DNA of 64,000 nucleotides from Tubiluchus corallicola (Eukaryota; Priapulida; Priapulimorpha; Priapulimorphida; Tubiluchidae): NCBI GenBank assembly GCA_030141605.1, contig JAQGDQ010000170.1, positions 1 to 64,000 of the forward strand, read 5' to 3'. Shown piece by piece: positions 1 to 12,284 of this stretch (position 1 is its first letter; each line of letters starts with the position of its first letter). The notes under the pieces were generated by a model. It saw only the letters and a program-made list of their open reading frames with translations, ran no database searches and was not told where the DNA came from. The position numbers and the translations under genes were made by a program.

Positions 1-8
1 GAGAGAAC

Positions 9-42
<34 letters not shown>

Positions 43-55
43 AAGAGAGAGAGAG

Positions 56-132
<77 letters not shown>

Positions 133-145
133 GAGAGAGAGAAAG
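1..145. repeat. GA dinucleotide microsatellite
   Basis: An almost pure (GA)n tract with occasional A or C interruptions runs from the window edge to about 145, so its full length is not visible. Confidence 0.95.
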
Positions 146-517
146 CCTAGTAAACACGTACATAAACATGAAAGATTAATCATCATCATCATCATCATCA
201 GCATCTCTACAGTCCAATATTACCCTTCATAAACCAAAACACGATTATGGATATCTAAGCGGTTTATTAGCACATCAGAAGACAATTAAGCGCTTTTTAT
301 AGTCGATCTGACTAGGTACAATAAATTAAATAACAAATACGTGATTTTGTTAAAATAAATTGCAATGTTAAATGGTTGCATTTCCTTTTTCATGATTTGT
401 CTATTTTGACGAAATGCAAAAATTTCCAATGTATGGCTTCCGTTGAATTCAGTGTGGATATTATAGGCTAATTCGTAAACCTGTCATCTGATGATTATAT
501 TGATGATGTTGATATTG
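146..517. other. Non-coding, unrecognised
   Basis: AT-rich sequence with a short (ATC)n run near 178-200. I see no coding exon or known element in it. Confidence 0.5.
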
Positions 518-710
518 TTAAAGCAAAACCAGACCCAATCTTAAACTGTAGGTCTACTCTTTTAAAGTCTTGAAAGCAAACATACTGTTTTTTCAAAAAT
601 GAGTTACGTGAAAGATTTATTACCACACAAACACAATTTCATGTTTACATTCGTTAGTTAGACGGGCACTAGCAACTGCATTTTGCAAACTCGTTGCACA
701 AAAACAGGTA
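518..710 (+). mobile_element. Truncated TTAA-flanked MITE
   Basis: It begins with TTAA followed by AAGCAAAACCAGACCCAATC, the same terminus seen at 19818, 28456 and 55201. The body matches those copies through the words around 597-710 (ACGTGAAAGA, ACACAAACACAATTTC, AAAACAGGT). The match stops where the CACT repeat begins, so the repeat grew inside, or replaced, the rest of the element. Confidence 0.7.
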
Positions 711-1972
711 CTCGTTCACTCACTCACTCACTCACTCCCTCACTCACTCACTCACTCTCTCACTCACTCACTCACTCTCACTCACTCTCTCTCTCTCTCA
801 CTCACTCACTCACTCACTCAATCACTCACTCATTCTCCGTCTCCGTCTCTCTCTCTCTCACTCACTCCCTCACTCACTCACTCACTCACTCACTCACTCA
901 CTCCCTCACTCACTCGCTCACTCACTCACTCCCTCACTCACTCACTTCCTCACTCACTCACTACCTCGCTCACTCACTCACTCACTCACTCACTACCTCG
1001 CTCACTCACTCACTCACTCCACTCACTCACTCACTCCCTCACTCACTCACTCACTCACTCCCTCACTCACTCACTACCTCGCTCACTCACTCACTCACTC
1101 ACTACCTCGCTCACTCACTCACTCACTCGCCCACTCCCTCCCTCACTCACTCACTCACTCACTCACTCACTACCTCACTCACTACCTCGCTCACTCACTC
1201 ACTCACTCCCTCACTCACTCACTCCCTCACTCACTCACTCACTCACTCCCTCACTCACTCACTACCTCGCTCACTCACTCACTCACTCACTACCTCGCTC
1301 ACTCACTCACTCACTCGCCCACTCCCTCCCTCACTCACTCACTCACTCACTCACTCACTCACTCACTCACTCCCTCACTCACTCACTACCTCGCTCACTC
1401 ACTCACTCACTCCCTCACTCACTCACTCACTCACTCACTCACTCACTCACTCACTCACTCACTCACTCACTCACTCACTACCTCGCTCACTCACTCACTC
1501 ACTCGCCCACTCCCTCCCTCACTCACTCACTCACTCACTCACTCACTCCCTCACTCACTCACTACCTCGCTCACTCACTCACTCACTCCCTCACTCCCTC
1601 ACTCACTCACTCACTCACTCACTCACTCGCTCGCTCACTCACTCACTCACTCACTCACTCACTCACTCACTACCTCGCTCACTCACTCACTCACTCGCCC
1701 ACTCCCTTACTCACTCACTCACTCACTCACTCACTCCCTCACTCACTCACTACCTCCCTCCCTCCCTACCTCCCTCCCTCCCTACCTCCTTCCCTCCCTA
1801 CCTCCCTCCCTCCCTCACTCTCTCACTCTCTCTCTCACTCACTCACTCACTCACTCACTCTCTCACTCTCTCCCTCCCTCACTCACTCACTCACTCACTC
1901 ATTCACTCACTAACTCACTCTCTCACTCATCTCTCACTCATTCACTCGCTCATTCACTCTCTCACTCACTAA
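711..1972. repeat. CACT tetranucleotide satellite with higher-order structure
   Basis: About 1.26 kb of (CACT)n with CCCT, CGCT and TACCTCGCT variants. A variant word beginning CGCCCACTCCCT recurs at 1128, 1316, 1504 and 1696, spacings of 188, 188 and 192 bp. The array is therefore organised in 188-bp higher-order units (47 tetramers) and is not random slippage. The long Leu-Thr-His-Ser reading frames through it are artefacts of the period. Confidence 0.95.
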
Positions 1973-2207
1973 CTTATTTAATTAGTTGTTTATTTGCTAC
2001 CTTCGATAAACAAGGTAAACAATCAGGGGCAGTTTGAACAGCCCAAAGATGGTTTTGAAGTGATTAAGCAGCCATACCAGGTTCAGTGCTGCTTAACTTT
2101 AGTCGCTAAGTGTTTGTCGTGAACACTTAACCATTTACCTCGCTCTACATATATCATCTTTTCGTATGGAATTCATAGCGACATTAAAATGTTTAATTTT
2201 CTTACAG

Positions 2208-2449
2208 CTGCTGATGTGGCCGACTCAGAAACTGACAATAGCAGTAACCTTCGAAGAATGCAATACCTGTACAACAAGATGGCCGAGAAAAGAGACCAAA
2301 GCTTATTTCCAGGACCGGAGCAACGGAACTACCGGGAGTTGTCCAACTTGAGAGCCATGACGTTACAGAAGAGGGATTGCTTTCGGGACAACTGCTTAGG
2401 AAGAGGTCTGAGCTTCATGCGATGTCAGATGATTTGCAATGGCAAATAG
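2208..2449 (+). CDS. Terminal exon of a putative secreted four-cysteine peptide precursor
   Basis: Seen: a good acceptor (TTTTCTTACAG) at 2207, then an open frame of about 80 codons ending in TAG at 2447-2449. Base composition is richer in GC than the surroundings, as in a real exon. The frame has a middle KR site and near its end LQKR followed by a 24-residue tail with four cysteines spaced C-x4-C-x9-C-x3-C, finishing NGK then stop. Known: KR is a prohormone-convertase site and a C-terminal Gly-Lys is a standard amidation signal. Inferred: a mature four-cysteine peptide of about 22 residues ending in an amide. I cannot assign a named family. The first six residues (CFRDNC) recall the vasopressin/oxytocin ring, but the conserved proline and the neurophysin are missing. 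Upstream exons and a signal peptide were not found and may lie outside the window. Confidence 0.5.
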
Positions 2450-2586
2450 AAGCGCCCTCTATGAACGAGAAAAAAAACACACGCTGAAAAAAAATCGTTT
2501 ATAACGTAAATACTTTCTTGTAATGTTTACACCTCTCTAGACTAAACTGAGTTACTTATTTTGATAAGAGACAATGCGTAATTAGA

Positions 2587-3205
2587 GTTTCCGCTACAAT
2601 CGCAGAACGATTGTGGGAGCGGAACTGACGTCATCCTACCGTCACGATGATCTTAGACTAGAATCATTTGTACAGATTTTTGTCGTCAGTTTCTGCACGA
2701 TTTCCAGACAGCAACACATGTACCTTGGCTTATGAATGTGTTTTCTTTCATCTTGTCGTGTCTATAAAAAATTTAAATCATTTAATTTTTTTATTACAGG
2801 GACTTAAAAGGCAGTTATAGTTAAAACATCACTAATTTAATAAAACTTTTAGTTTACATTGTTAAAAAAATCATGTCAAACGTTTTGACAGAGCTACTGC
2901 TGTCATCATCAGTGGTAATTTTTTACAAACATACAACCAGTTTATATAGGCAGAGTCTACAGTACAGAACTGCAGGCTCAGCCTATATAAACTGGTTGTA
3001 TGTTTGTAAAAATTTACCACCGATGACGACAGCAGTAGAATGTCAAAACGTTTCACATGACCTTTTAACTATGTAAATTAAATCATTTAAATTTAAAAAA
3101 TCGTCTTGAACTGTAACGAAACGTACTGGGCGTGACTCTGTACGTGAGAGTAGTGATGACGTCATCTCGCAATAAGATTTAACTGTTGGACTGTAGCGGA
3201 AGCTC
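2587..3205. mobile_element. Fold-back MITE with near-perfect central palindrome
   Basis: The outer ends are inverted copies (GTTTCCGCTACA near 2588 and TGTAGCGGAAGC near 3193). The centre, about 2872-3060, is two arms of about 80 bp each (GTCAAACGTTTTGACA on the left, TGTCAAAACGTTTCACATG on the right) around a loop of roughly 20 bp. Both strands contain short open frames only because the arms mirror each other. Confidence 0.8.
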
Positions 3206-3845
3206 TGTATACAACTAGATTTTCTAATAACTCAGGATGAGTGATCTAAATTCTAACGATGAGTAAAAAGGAATCATGGAAACAAAAATAACGGCTAGAG
3301 TCATTCGTCTTAACTGAGTAGACAGAGTACTCATTCTCAAGATTCTCCCAAACTTTGCTGTTAAACACTTGAGCGTGACAGTTACTCAGTTCGTCTGTTA
3401 GATTACTCACAAGCTCAGAAATTGTTCTGAGTGGGTGCAATTGTTTTAAAAACGACTCAATTTTCTAACTGCACACAAGCCATTCTAAGCGTGAATTTAC
3501 TCATTTTGAATGTGGCGTTACTCACTTTGAGTGTTAAGTTACTCGATTTCAATGCGAAAATTCTCAGAATGGTCAAATTTTAGCTGGACGGAGGTCAGTC
3601 GCTATCTTTTGCAACGGGTTGTTTTAAATAAAATTTAAATGTTTCTCTAAATTATCACATGAAAATTTTGCAAGTGAGGAAAAGATTCACTATTGTGTCC
3701 GTGTGAATTAACGTTTTGATCACCATAGTGCTAGTGAGACATGGCTTAATGAGTGTGGGTCAAGCTGGGTTCTGGTCATTAGTCAATTATTGCCCCTCGT
3801 TTTCATCTGTAATTTCTATTGCTTGTAATCACTTGACCTCTTATT
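3206..3845. other. Non-coding, unrecognised
   Basis: Contains many CTCA/TGAG words in both orientations between 3230 and 3570. This gives weak inverted similarity but no element I can name and no exon. Confidence 0.4.
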
Positions 3846-4148
3846 ACAGCGCGTTCAGACCAGACAGCTTTCTGTCATGAGTTTTCTCTCTGACAACAAA
3901 CTTGGAAGTGTGAACTGCTCTGCGAGTTACTGTCGGCAGAAATTGTTAACTCTCCGATAGTTACTACGAGTTTACTGTCTAGTGTGAACGCTTCGGCGAG
4001 TTACTCTCGACACTTCTCACAGTGACTAGAGAAGTGAGTGTGAGCTTGTGCTTACTGTCGGAGAGTAACTCACGGCAGGTTTTGCTCTCTAGTCTGAACG
4101 CGCGTGCGAGTTACTTGGTGAGAAAACTGGCTAGTCTGAACGCGCCGT
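3846..4148. mobile_element. Small inverted-repeat element (GCGCGTTCAGAC family)
   Basis: It starts with GCGCGTTCAGACCAG and ends with the reverse complement, CTAGTCTGAACGCGC. The interior also mirrors itself (CTCTCCGATAG near 3950 and CGGAGAGTAA near 4060). A second copy lies at about 42284-42594. It is too short to encode a transposase, so it is non-autonomous. Confidence 0.75.
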
Positions 4149-5334
4149 ATCGCAAAATCAAAGTAAAGGTCATGGTGGGTCAACCAGACAGAAAATTTTG
4201 TAACTACAGAGTGAAGAAACACTCTATGAAAGCAAGTAGATTCGCTTCGTATTATGATTCTGCCATTGAAATTGACCAGTTGAATCTGTGTACGTTTGAA
4301 TCCATGTGTTACATTTCGGTTGTTGATTATTTTACGCATGCCTTCATGTTGGCCAATCTGACGTTAATTCAAAAACTGGAAGCAATATGTCTATCTGTCT
4401 CATTCGAATGTGTCGTTTTAAGGGAGATTTTGCGAACTACGTAACATTTTTTTTCAAAATACGACCTGTATTTTGTATTTTCGTTGTTTTTAAAAGTTTT
4501 CCAACACAAAATTGCAGTAGTTGAGACCAAGGTTACGTAATCAAATCTATAATGTAATACAATTACTTGTGTTTTGCACAGAAACTAAATTTATTCGGTG
4601 AGATTAATGGGCAAATTACTTAGTCCTTCTTATTCTTTATTGCAAAGCATTTTTGAAGAAAAAAACTGTTTGCAAAATGGTAGATAATCTTTGCATGTCA
4701 AATGTAAAGATTACATTTTTACTAGTTTTGTTATATTATTGATTTTTATTTGTGCACCTAATGAAGTGTGAAATGTCCAATGCTCAGCAAAGCATTACAA
4801 AGTACCGTTTTCTTACAATTTGGGTTACCTCAATCTCAATTCCAGCAAAAATGTTGTTTATTTTCCAGTAAATATTATATATATCTCATGATGTTCTGAC
4901 ACAACTTAGATTGAAAAGAAAATTTTTAATCCAAGGTTGAAATTGTCTTACATAAACTAAGATATAAAGTGTAAATGCTTTTACTTCTCGTAGATTAATG
5001 CCGGGAAGCTTATCTTTTAAACTTCATTTCTTCAAAAAGACAGTCTTTGTTTTGTGTTCGATGGCTTTTTGAATGTCAGCAAACTGCATTTGTTTAATGC
5101 TGATTCAAATAGCTTTGTGACAGTCTTTTTATAAAGTAAGTAGTGTTAATGATTACCTAAGTTTTTATCTTAAAATTCGACATTTAGACAGTATACAGCA
5201 CTAATTTGAAAAATAAAAATTAAACCTTTCAAAGTAAATGATATCTAGTTGAAGGATTCTTTTTCGATGTAATAAAGATCATTAATTTCATGAGAATTTG
5301 ACATTTTGCCAGTTTCAGATTTGTAAACTAAAAC
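4149..5334. other. AT-rich non-coding sequence
   Basis: About 1.2 kb without splice-bounded coding sequence or a recognised repeat. The 140-codon frame at 4022-4444 starts inside the MITE above and resembles no protein I know. Confidence 0.4.
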
Positions 5335-5845
5335 CGTTATTACATATGTTTATATGTAATAACTTAATATATGTAATATTAATATATGTTTATGTGTAAT
5401 GCATGTATAAACATATGTAATTACATGTTTACGTATTATATATGTAATTACGTATGTTTATATGTTTACATATTATATATGTAATTACGTATGTTATATG
5501 TAATACATGTATAAACATATGTAATTACCTATTGAGATATTATATATGTAATTACGTATGTTTATATGTAATACATGTATAAACATATGTAATTACATGT
5601 TTACATATTACATATGTAATTACGTATGTTTATATGTAATACATGTATAAACATATGTAATTACATATTGAGATATTATATATGTAATTACGTATGTTAT
5701 ATGTAATACATGTATAAACATATGTAATCACCTATTGAGATATTATATATGTAATTACGTATGTTTATATGTAATACATGTATAAACATATGTAACTACA
5801 TATTCACATATTACATATGTAATTACGTATGTTTATATGTAAAAT
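5335..5845. repeat. AT-rich array of self-complementary units
   Basis: The words ATGTAATTACGTATG, TTTATATGTAATACATG and TATAAACATATGTAATTAC recur about every 60 bp, sometimes as 120-bp double units. Each word is close to its own reverse complement, so single strands could fold into many alternative hairpins. Confidence 0.85.
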
Positions 5846-5894
5846 TAAAAATGTTTATAATCCAAAAATCAATAGCAGTTTGTTTTCATCGATC

Positions 5895-6353
5895 TTAAAG
5901 GAAAACTGGATAGTTTTTGAATCCAACCCCGTTTTGAGGTACGCTAAAAAGTATACATTTTAACATCTATAATAATGTTTAAACTTTTCTAATTACTGTA
6001 CAACATTCAGTCACGTGATGCGCAAAAACTCGACAAATTTTACCGTCTAAATTTCAAGTTTACCGCTGCACTCACGTATCAGCTCTCGAACGTGTGTACT
6101 ACGTCACAACTGAACCCCGTCCCTGTGCTGAGAGGTGCAGCACCCGTACTCTGTGCAACGCGTTTCGGAGATGCAGGCGCTAGCGTCCATCTAACTATCC
6201 AATGGTCGTGACGTCAAAGAACTAGCCGCGCGAGCCCGAAATTGCATTTCTGTTGTAATAATTCATTCATGTAAGTCATTCTTGAAAAAAAATAGTATGT
6301 TCCCTTTTAATATTTTGAACTATAGTTTAAGACTGGGTCCGGTTTACCTTTAA
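5895..6353. mobile_element. MITE with TTAA target duplications
   Basis: TTAA is followed by AGGAAAACTGGA at the left. The right end reads GGGTCCGGTTTACCT followed by TTAA. The sequence matches the family copies at 518, 19818, 28456, 55201 and 61335. TTAA duplication points to mobilisation by a piggyBac-type transposase, by inference only. Confidence 0.75.
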
Positions 6354-7489
6354 GAATGACTTGAAATTTATTCTGATGAAGCCACACAATTTACAATAAG
6401 AGACAGACATCTCCAATAAAACTTTTAACTTGTTTAAGTGACAGTAACGTTTGTTAAACTGTCACTCAAGTTGTTTTTCACATTTTAATCACCGCTGGTA
6501 AATTCAACGCTCTTTACTAAACGCCGCCAAATCGAGTGCACGGTACTCTTTGTGACGTCGTGTTATTTCAATTTACCTGGCGGCTTTCTTTGATCCCTGT
6601 TTACCTGCAACTCCTGATCGTGTTTCAGATCGAGAAAAATCAGAGAAAACATTTGATGATCCAAAAAGAAACCAGCATCGCAAACGCCATTTGACATTAT
6701 TACTTTTTCTTTTGAATTCTATTTGAAGACTATATTTTCGAACAGCTATTACATCACACGTGTGAACGGTTACAGAATTACGTCAGCAATTACGTCACAG
6801 TAAGGCTCGAATAGCGGGAACTGAGGCTGCGGAAAAAGTCCTAAGCCTCTTCACTACCGCACAATTTGTATTGCAGCTGGCGTATGAATATATTCAAAAA
6901 AGGGAAAATTGTTACCGTTACAAATACACGGTCATAAAATTACGTCAGCAAATTACGTCAGCAATTACGTCAGTAAGGCTCGAATGTGAAAAACTACGCA
7001 CTAGAACTTAGCATAGTGTGGGAGTTAAAAGGCTGTGGAAAAAGTTATATGTCGCTTCTCTGCCACCCAATGTGTACTGTAGCTGGCGTAGAGAATACAT
7101 GTGTTTTAAGACAAGGTAAAGCTGCTAAAGATACTACTACAGGCTACAGATTACTGCAACTTTGGCTATATCATAATTTGTAGTTACACCATTAATTCCA
7201 CAGCTTCCACCATCACGATCACCACCATTTTCATCATCACCATTTTCACGATATCATTTCAAAAGTAGCTTTCATTTGTGTGATATAATTCAAATCATTT
7301 TGCAAAATCTAGGGCAGAAAACAAGTCACTACACAGCAGACTACAGCACACATCCAGCAATAACAGCAATCTTTTTTGCTGTACTTCCGACGTTTACAGG
7401 CATTTTGTGGCCTACATATTAGTTTTTTTGGGGTCAACAGAGGACAACACCACTGAGGCAGTGAAGCAACGCTAACTTCGTACGAAACT
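6354..7489. other. Non-coding with a diverged direct duplication and TTACGTCA cluster
   Basis: Two diverged direct copies sit at about 6770-6890 and 6940-7110. Both contain TACGTCAGCAATTACGTCA, AAGGCTCGAAT, GCGGAAAAAGT or CTGTGGAAAAAGT, and AGCTGGCGTA. TTACGTCA occurs five times between 6775 and 6985. No protein is recognised in the short frames here. Confidence 0.5.
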
Positions 7490-8024
7490 TTAGTGATGTA
7501 GCCTTAGTCTTCTTCTTCTTCTTCCCAGCTTTTCCCTATGCGGGGTCGCCGTTGTGAATGAGTCTTCTCCACGCATTCCTGTTGTTGACCATCTCTTCAT
7601 TTATGTCTTCCCTTCCCACGTGATCTTCACCGACTCTTCATTTCAGGTGTCCATACCATCGCAATCTTGCGAGGCTTCCACTACTTTTACTGTTCCTCTG
7701 ATATTATTATTTCCAATTTTATCTCTTCTTGTTATTCCCACCATTCATCTCAACATCCTCATCTCCACCACACCCATTTTCTTCTCTTCGGTCTTCTTTA
7801 GAGAAGCTGCTTCCAGCCCATAGATTAGACCGGGTCTGACCACTTCTTTTTGGACTTCCCTTTAAGTCTCACCGACTCATTCGTAGAAGGTTTTGGCGCA
7901 GTTTTTACAGGCGGATGCCCTTCCTACCGTAACCCTCCCTATTTATCCGACCTTGGGACCGGCACTGAGTTGGGCTGGCTTTTACCCCCCCCCCCAGTGG
8001 CTAGGTTAGTGATGTAGCCTTAGT
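7490..8024 (-). mobile_element. RTE-like non-LTR retrotransposon 3' end with 19-bp target-site duplication
   Basis: The 19 bases TTAGTGATGTAGCCTTAGT occur at 7490-7508 and again, perfectly, at 8006-8024. The 497-bp insert between them, read on the minus strand, begins with CCACTGGGGGG, runs through AGTGCCGGTCCCAAGG and GGAAGGGCATCCGCC, and ends with a (GAA)n tail. These words are typical of RTE-clade 3' regions in many animals. The element is 5' truncated, as usual for target-primed insertion, and has no intact reverse transcriptase. Confidence 0.85.
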
Positions 8025-8361
8025 AACTCCCTGTATATTATAAAAGTACACTGGTCCTTATCGGGTTCATACTCTATCGTATGTGTCGATCCCATTTCCA
8101 AATCCGAAAATAAGGTTTGTCTTATTTATTTACTTATTTTATTGACATTTATACATGTGTTAAAAACAGTATGGAAGAAATATATAAGCAGGCGCATGCG
8201 CACTTCAAACCTGACGCCAATCATACATAAAATGGTGCACGAAAGTCTGTGAAAACGATTTACTAAGGTTGGTAACATTCTGAAAGGCCCACTTTAGAAT
8301 ATAAGTCAATAAACGGCAATTAATTTTTAATTTAAGTTAATATTACTTTATATTATATTAA

Positions 8362-8398
<37 letters not shown>

Positions 8399-9686
8399 TA
8401 TAATAATTATTACATAAAACATTACTTTCTTTTTAGTATTATGTAGTCTTGTTATTATTATTTTAGTTTTTAACACTCGCAAACGCACATATATTCATAT
8501 CACTTGTCATTTCCTTTAATAAAGGACTGAAGTTGGCCAACGTCTTTAAAGTTAATCTCGAGCTGCCGCGTTACTAGACTGTTTTACAGTTCAGTACAGT
8601 ACAGCACGGGAAAAACCAAAGAAAGGTTTAAAACTTAAAATTCGTAGTCGTAAAAGCTCTATTCACATCAAACGTTTTTAATTAAACCTAGCGTTTGGAC
8701 ATTGAAGTTTTACGTTCATGTAAATCATAATTTTTGCAAAGACTTTGACACCCGACGTCATAAGCGCAATGGCGCCTTTTCTTTGCAGGTAATTCGCGCA
8801 GGCGCAGGCCGCGAGTGACGCCAGGCAACTTGCTCATTCCGCCCGCCGCGGTGCTTTTCTACCGAAGGCGAGACTAAATGAATAATATTAATCGTAATAA
8901 CGAATAATAATATGAATAGTAATAAATAAATTGAGGCTTAATAATGTGATACCGGACCCAACTCGCGAGTTTTTCGAAATTCTGACCAAACAGCCTGCAG
9001 AAAAAACGTTCTAGCGCCGCCTGGTGGGACTCTCGGAAGAAGATATATAGCTTTCTTGAAAGAGCAAGAAGCAATGATGATGTGGACTATATGTTAGGAC
9101 TTGTCCACCAAGAAGAGTACCGACGAGTTAATTAGATGTTCTATTTTCGGCAATTTTCACTTGGAAAACTGCTAACGCAAAGCTATTGTTCTGACGTCAT
9201 CCATTATACACTGCCTGTAAACTTAGAGCTTTGATTCAGTAAAAGCTGCTGCTGGCTTTGCGTTAGGAAAATAAACGAACACTAGGTAGGATGTTCGCGC
9301 ATTGTTGATTATAAGTGGATTTATAAGCAAATTTTTTTGCGGGGCCTTTGCTAGTGTAATATTATAATCCAAGAATTTGGCTGCATTAACAGATTTCAGT
9401 GTTCTGTTACTCGCAGGCTTTTTGGTCGGTGCTAATTCGGATACACGAGTAGTTGATGTTGTATGGTTTCTCACTGTAGGTTTATACGCAAAATTCTTTG
9501 TGAGGTTGACTACTTTTTGACTATGAACGGTCATCTTATTATTTAAAGTTTCCTTAGGAGATTAGGGAAAGTCAGTGAGTTAAAAATTAAAGCTACTGAC
9601 TTTGCAAAACAGTTGTTAAGTTAGCAAGAGTCAGTCGGTTAGTCAATAAATCTTTCAGTTGAAGAGCGAGTGAGATAGACAGTCAG
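8025..9686. other. Non-coding; ATT microsatellite and repeat-family fragment
   Basis: A (TTA)n tract lies at about 8362-8405. The stretch around 9225-9330 is an inverted diverged copy of sequence near 20670-20770; both encode similar peptide strings (INNARTSYLVF and INNAQTSYIVF). That marks a repeat family, not a host gene. I see no exon. Confidence 0.5.
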
Positions 9687-9827
9687 ACAGTCAGTCAGTC
9701 AGTCAGTCAGTCAGTCAGTCAGTCAGTCAGTCAGTCAGTCAGTCAATCAATCAGTCACTCAGTCAGTCAGTCAGTCAGTCAATCAGTCAGTCAGTCAGTC
9801 AGTCAGTCAATCAGTCAGTCAGTCAGT
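9687..9827. repeat. CAGT tetranucleotide microsatellite
   Basis: An array of about 35 CAGT units with a few CAAT and CACT variants. Confidence 0.95.
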
Positions 9828-10739
9828 TATCATCTTATTTTATCTTCACTTTATAAATTACTAATACAGTTCATGTTGCATTCTATTCTGCCTTTAAAGT
9901 AGTAACCACATAGGTCTAAATTGAAGAAAGAATGACTCACTCAGTGTGTTGGGTTTATTTTACTCATCACTTAACTTAAAAAAACATGTCAAAGTAATTT
10001 GCAAAGAACTGCCTATAAAGCATAAGTCTAAAATAAGCCACTTCTAAATAGAAATTTTCAGGCGTGGCGGTTGCCGCCATGGTTGCCGCCATTCACTTGG
10101 AAAGCATGAGGTAACGGGTAGATTTCGTGACTTTCCGTAAGCGCTTGCTGCGTAAACTAATTCAAACTTCTGCAGTTTACCTAATGTTCACGCAAAAATA
10201 TTACAGATTTAGCTATCTTTTTTGTGTAAAATCCTGGATACGTTCGTAAAAAAAATGTAACAAGGATTTAGTAATAAAACTGTAATGAGCACCTCGTGCA
10301 ACTAGTAAAATCACTTTTATTGTTGCAGTCACTTCATGCTTGGACGCTTCCATTTTGAACGCCCATTCTTCTTCCAATGACGTCATTCGTCTTGAAGAAA
10401 AGTAGCTCACTGTCAATCTTCGTTAAAAATATAATAAGTTTTTAGAAAAAGATTAGATGGCTAATTTTTTAATATTTTTTACCAATAATATTACCAATAT
10501 TAGGTAAACTGCGCAATTTCGATTTAGTTTAAGCATAGCGTGCTTACGGAAAGCCACGAGGTGCTTACGAAAAGTCACGAAGTCTCCCAGTTACGTCATG
10601 ACTTTCAGAAGAATGGCAGCAACCACCACGCCTGAAAATTTCTATTCAGAGGTGGCATATTTTGCATACTGTGTAGACAGTTCTTTGCAAATTTCTTTCT
10701 TATACTTTTCTAAGTTTAAGTGATAACACTAAAACAAAC

Positions 10740-11640
10740 CCAACACACTGAATGACTTGCTTTTTCCTTTAACACACCACAAACAGTTTAAGTGATAAGA
10801 GTAAATAAACCCAACATACTGAGCGACTTGTCCTTTCCTTCAACACACCATAAACAGTTTAAGTATTAAGAGTAAAATAAACCCAACATACTGAATGACT
10901 TGTTCTTTCTTTTAGCACACCACAAACAGTTTAAGTGATAAGAGTAAAATAAACCCAACATACTGAGTGACTTGTTCTTTCTTTTAGCACACCACAAACA
11001 GTTTAAGTGATAACTGTAAAATAAACACAACATACTGAGTGACTTGTTCTTTCCTCTAGCACACCACAAACAGTTTAAGTGATAACTGTAAAATAAACCC
11101 AACATACTGAGTGACTTGTTCTTTCTTTTAGCACACCACAAACAGTTTAAGTATTAAGAGTAAAATAAACACAACATACTGAGTGACTTGTTCTTTCCTT
11201 CAACACACCATAAACAGTTTAAGTATTAAGAGTAAAACAAACCCAACATACTGAGTGAGTTGTTCTTTCTTTTAGCACACCACAAACAGTTTAAGTGATA
11301 AGAGTAAAATAAACCCAACATACTGAGTGACTTGTTCTTTCTTTTAGCACACAAACAGTTTAAGTGATAACAGTAAAATAAACCCAACATACTGAGTGAC
11401 TTGTTCTTTCTTTTAGCACACCACAAACAGTTTAAGTGATAAGAGTAAAATAAACCCAACATACTGAGTGACTTGTTCTTTCTTTTAGCACACCACAAAC
11501 AGTTTAAGTGATAAGAGTAAAATAAACCCAACATACTGAGTGACTTGTTCCTTCCTCTAGCACACCACAAACAGTTTAAGTGATAACTGTAAAATAAACA
11601 CAACATACTGAGTGACTTGTTCTTTCCTTTAGGTCGAAAA
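10740..11640 (-). repeat. 72-bp tandem array, minus orientation
   Basis: About 12 copies of a 72-bp unit (for example GTTTAAGTGATAAGAGTAAA followed by ATAAACCCAACATACTGAG). Because 72 is divisible by three, a 24-residue peptide repeat stays open on the minus strand. This is a consequence of the period and not evidence of a gene. Confidence 0.95.
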
Positions 11641-12284
11641 ATTAATCAAATTTGTTGAATAGAAAAATAAATTTGAGTAAATGCACATTTAAACTCAGAG
11701 TTCGGCCTGACATAACAAAAAATTCTAACTTCAAGATACGCTTTAAGAACCCTGTACTACCAATGCATTGTAAACAAGTTCTAGAATTACCAAGTTGTCT
11801 ATACCTAATTTGTTCCCCTGTAGAGAATTCTAACGACACAATCGTTCATTCGTTTTTAAAGTTAATAGTTTAATCCGTCAGAAACGTGATCTTCCACATC
11901 AACTGTGGATCCTCTGACATTTAAATAAATTTGTTTTGACCGCCCTGGGACCGATACGCATATTTATAATTTTATTTCCAACACGCATGGACGCCTCTTA
12001 TGATATTGAATCCCCACCCATTTGCGCGGAAGGCAGAAATTTTACAATTTTGTTGATAATGGATCCGCTTGGGCATAGTTAATAGAGTTAAAACCATGCA
12101 TGCTAAATTACTTTTATATGCCCTCCACTCAACACTCAAGCTATCAGTTGCATCGTATTAATTACAATATTAGTAAGTCTTAATATCTAAACCGGAATCG
12201 CGATTCTGACGTCAGATTCTGTAGATCATCAATTGATTGAATCAAACTTGTTTTTCTATTCAGCATATTTGATTATTTTTTCAA

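Noticed and set aside
683-2037. Two overlapping open frames of over 400 codons made of Leu-Thr-His-Ser repeats
   Set aside because: They are two reading frames of the CACT satellite; no start context, no splice sites, no complex sequence.
2372-2449. Vasopressin/oxytocin-type peptide in the four-cysteine exon
   Set aside because: CFRDNC resembles the ring, but the following Pro-x-Gly and the neurophysin domain are absent.
2372-2449. Melanin-concentrating-hormone-like peptide
   Set aside because: A vague CLGR..RC similarity exists, but the ring size differs and the conserved residues after the last cysteine are missing.
9223-9534. A 103-codon minus-strand gene
   Set aside because: Part of it recurs near 20670-20770, so it is a dispersed repeat.
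10866-11606. Minus-strand frames with a repeated NCLWCAKRKNKSLSMLGLFY peptide
   Set aside because: The 72-bp array period is divisible by three, so any open frame persists; the unit has no known domain and the array belongs to a fold-back element.
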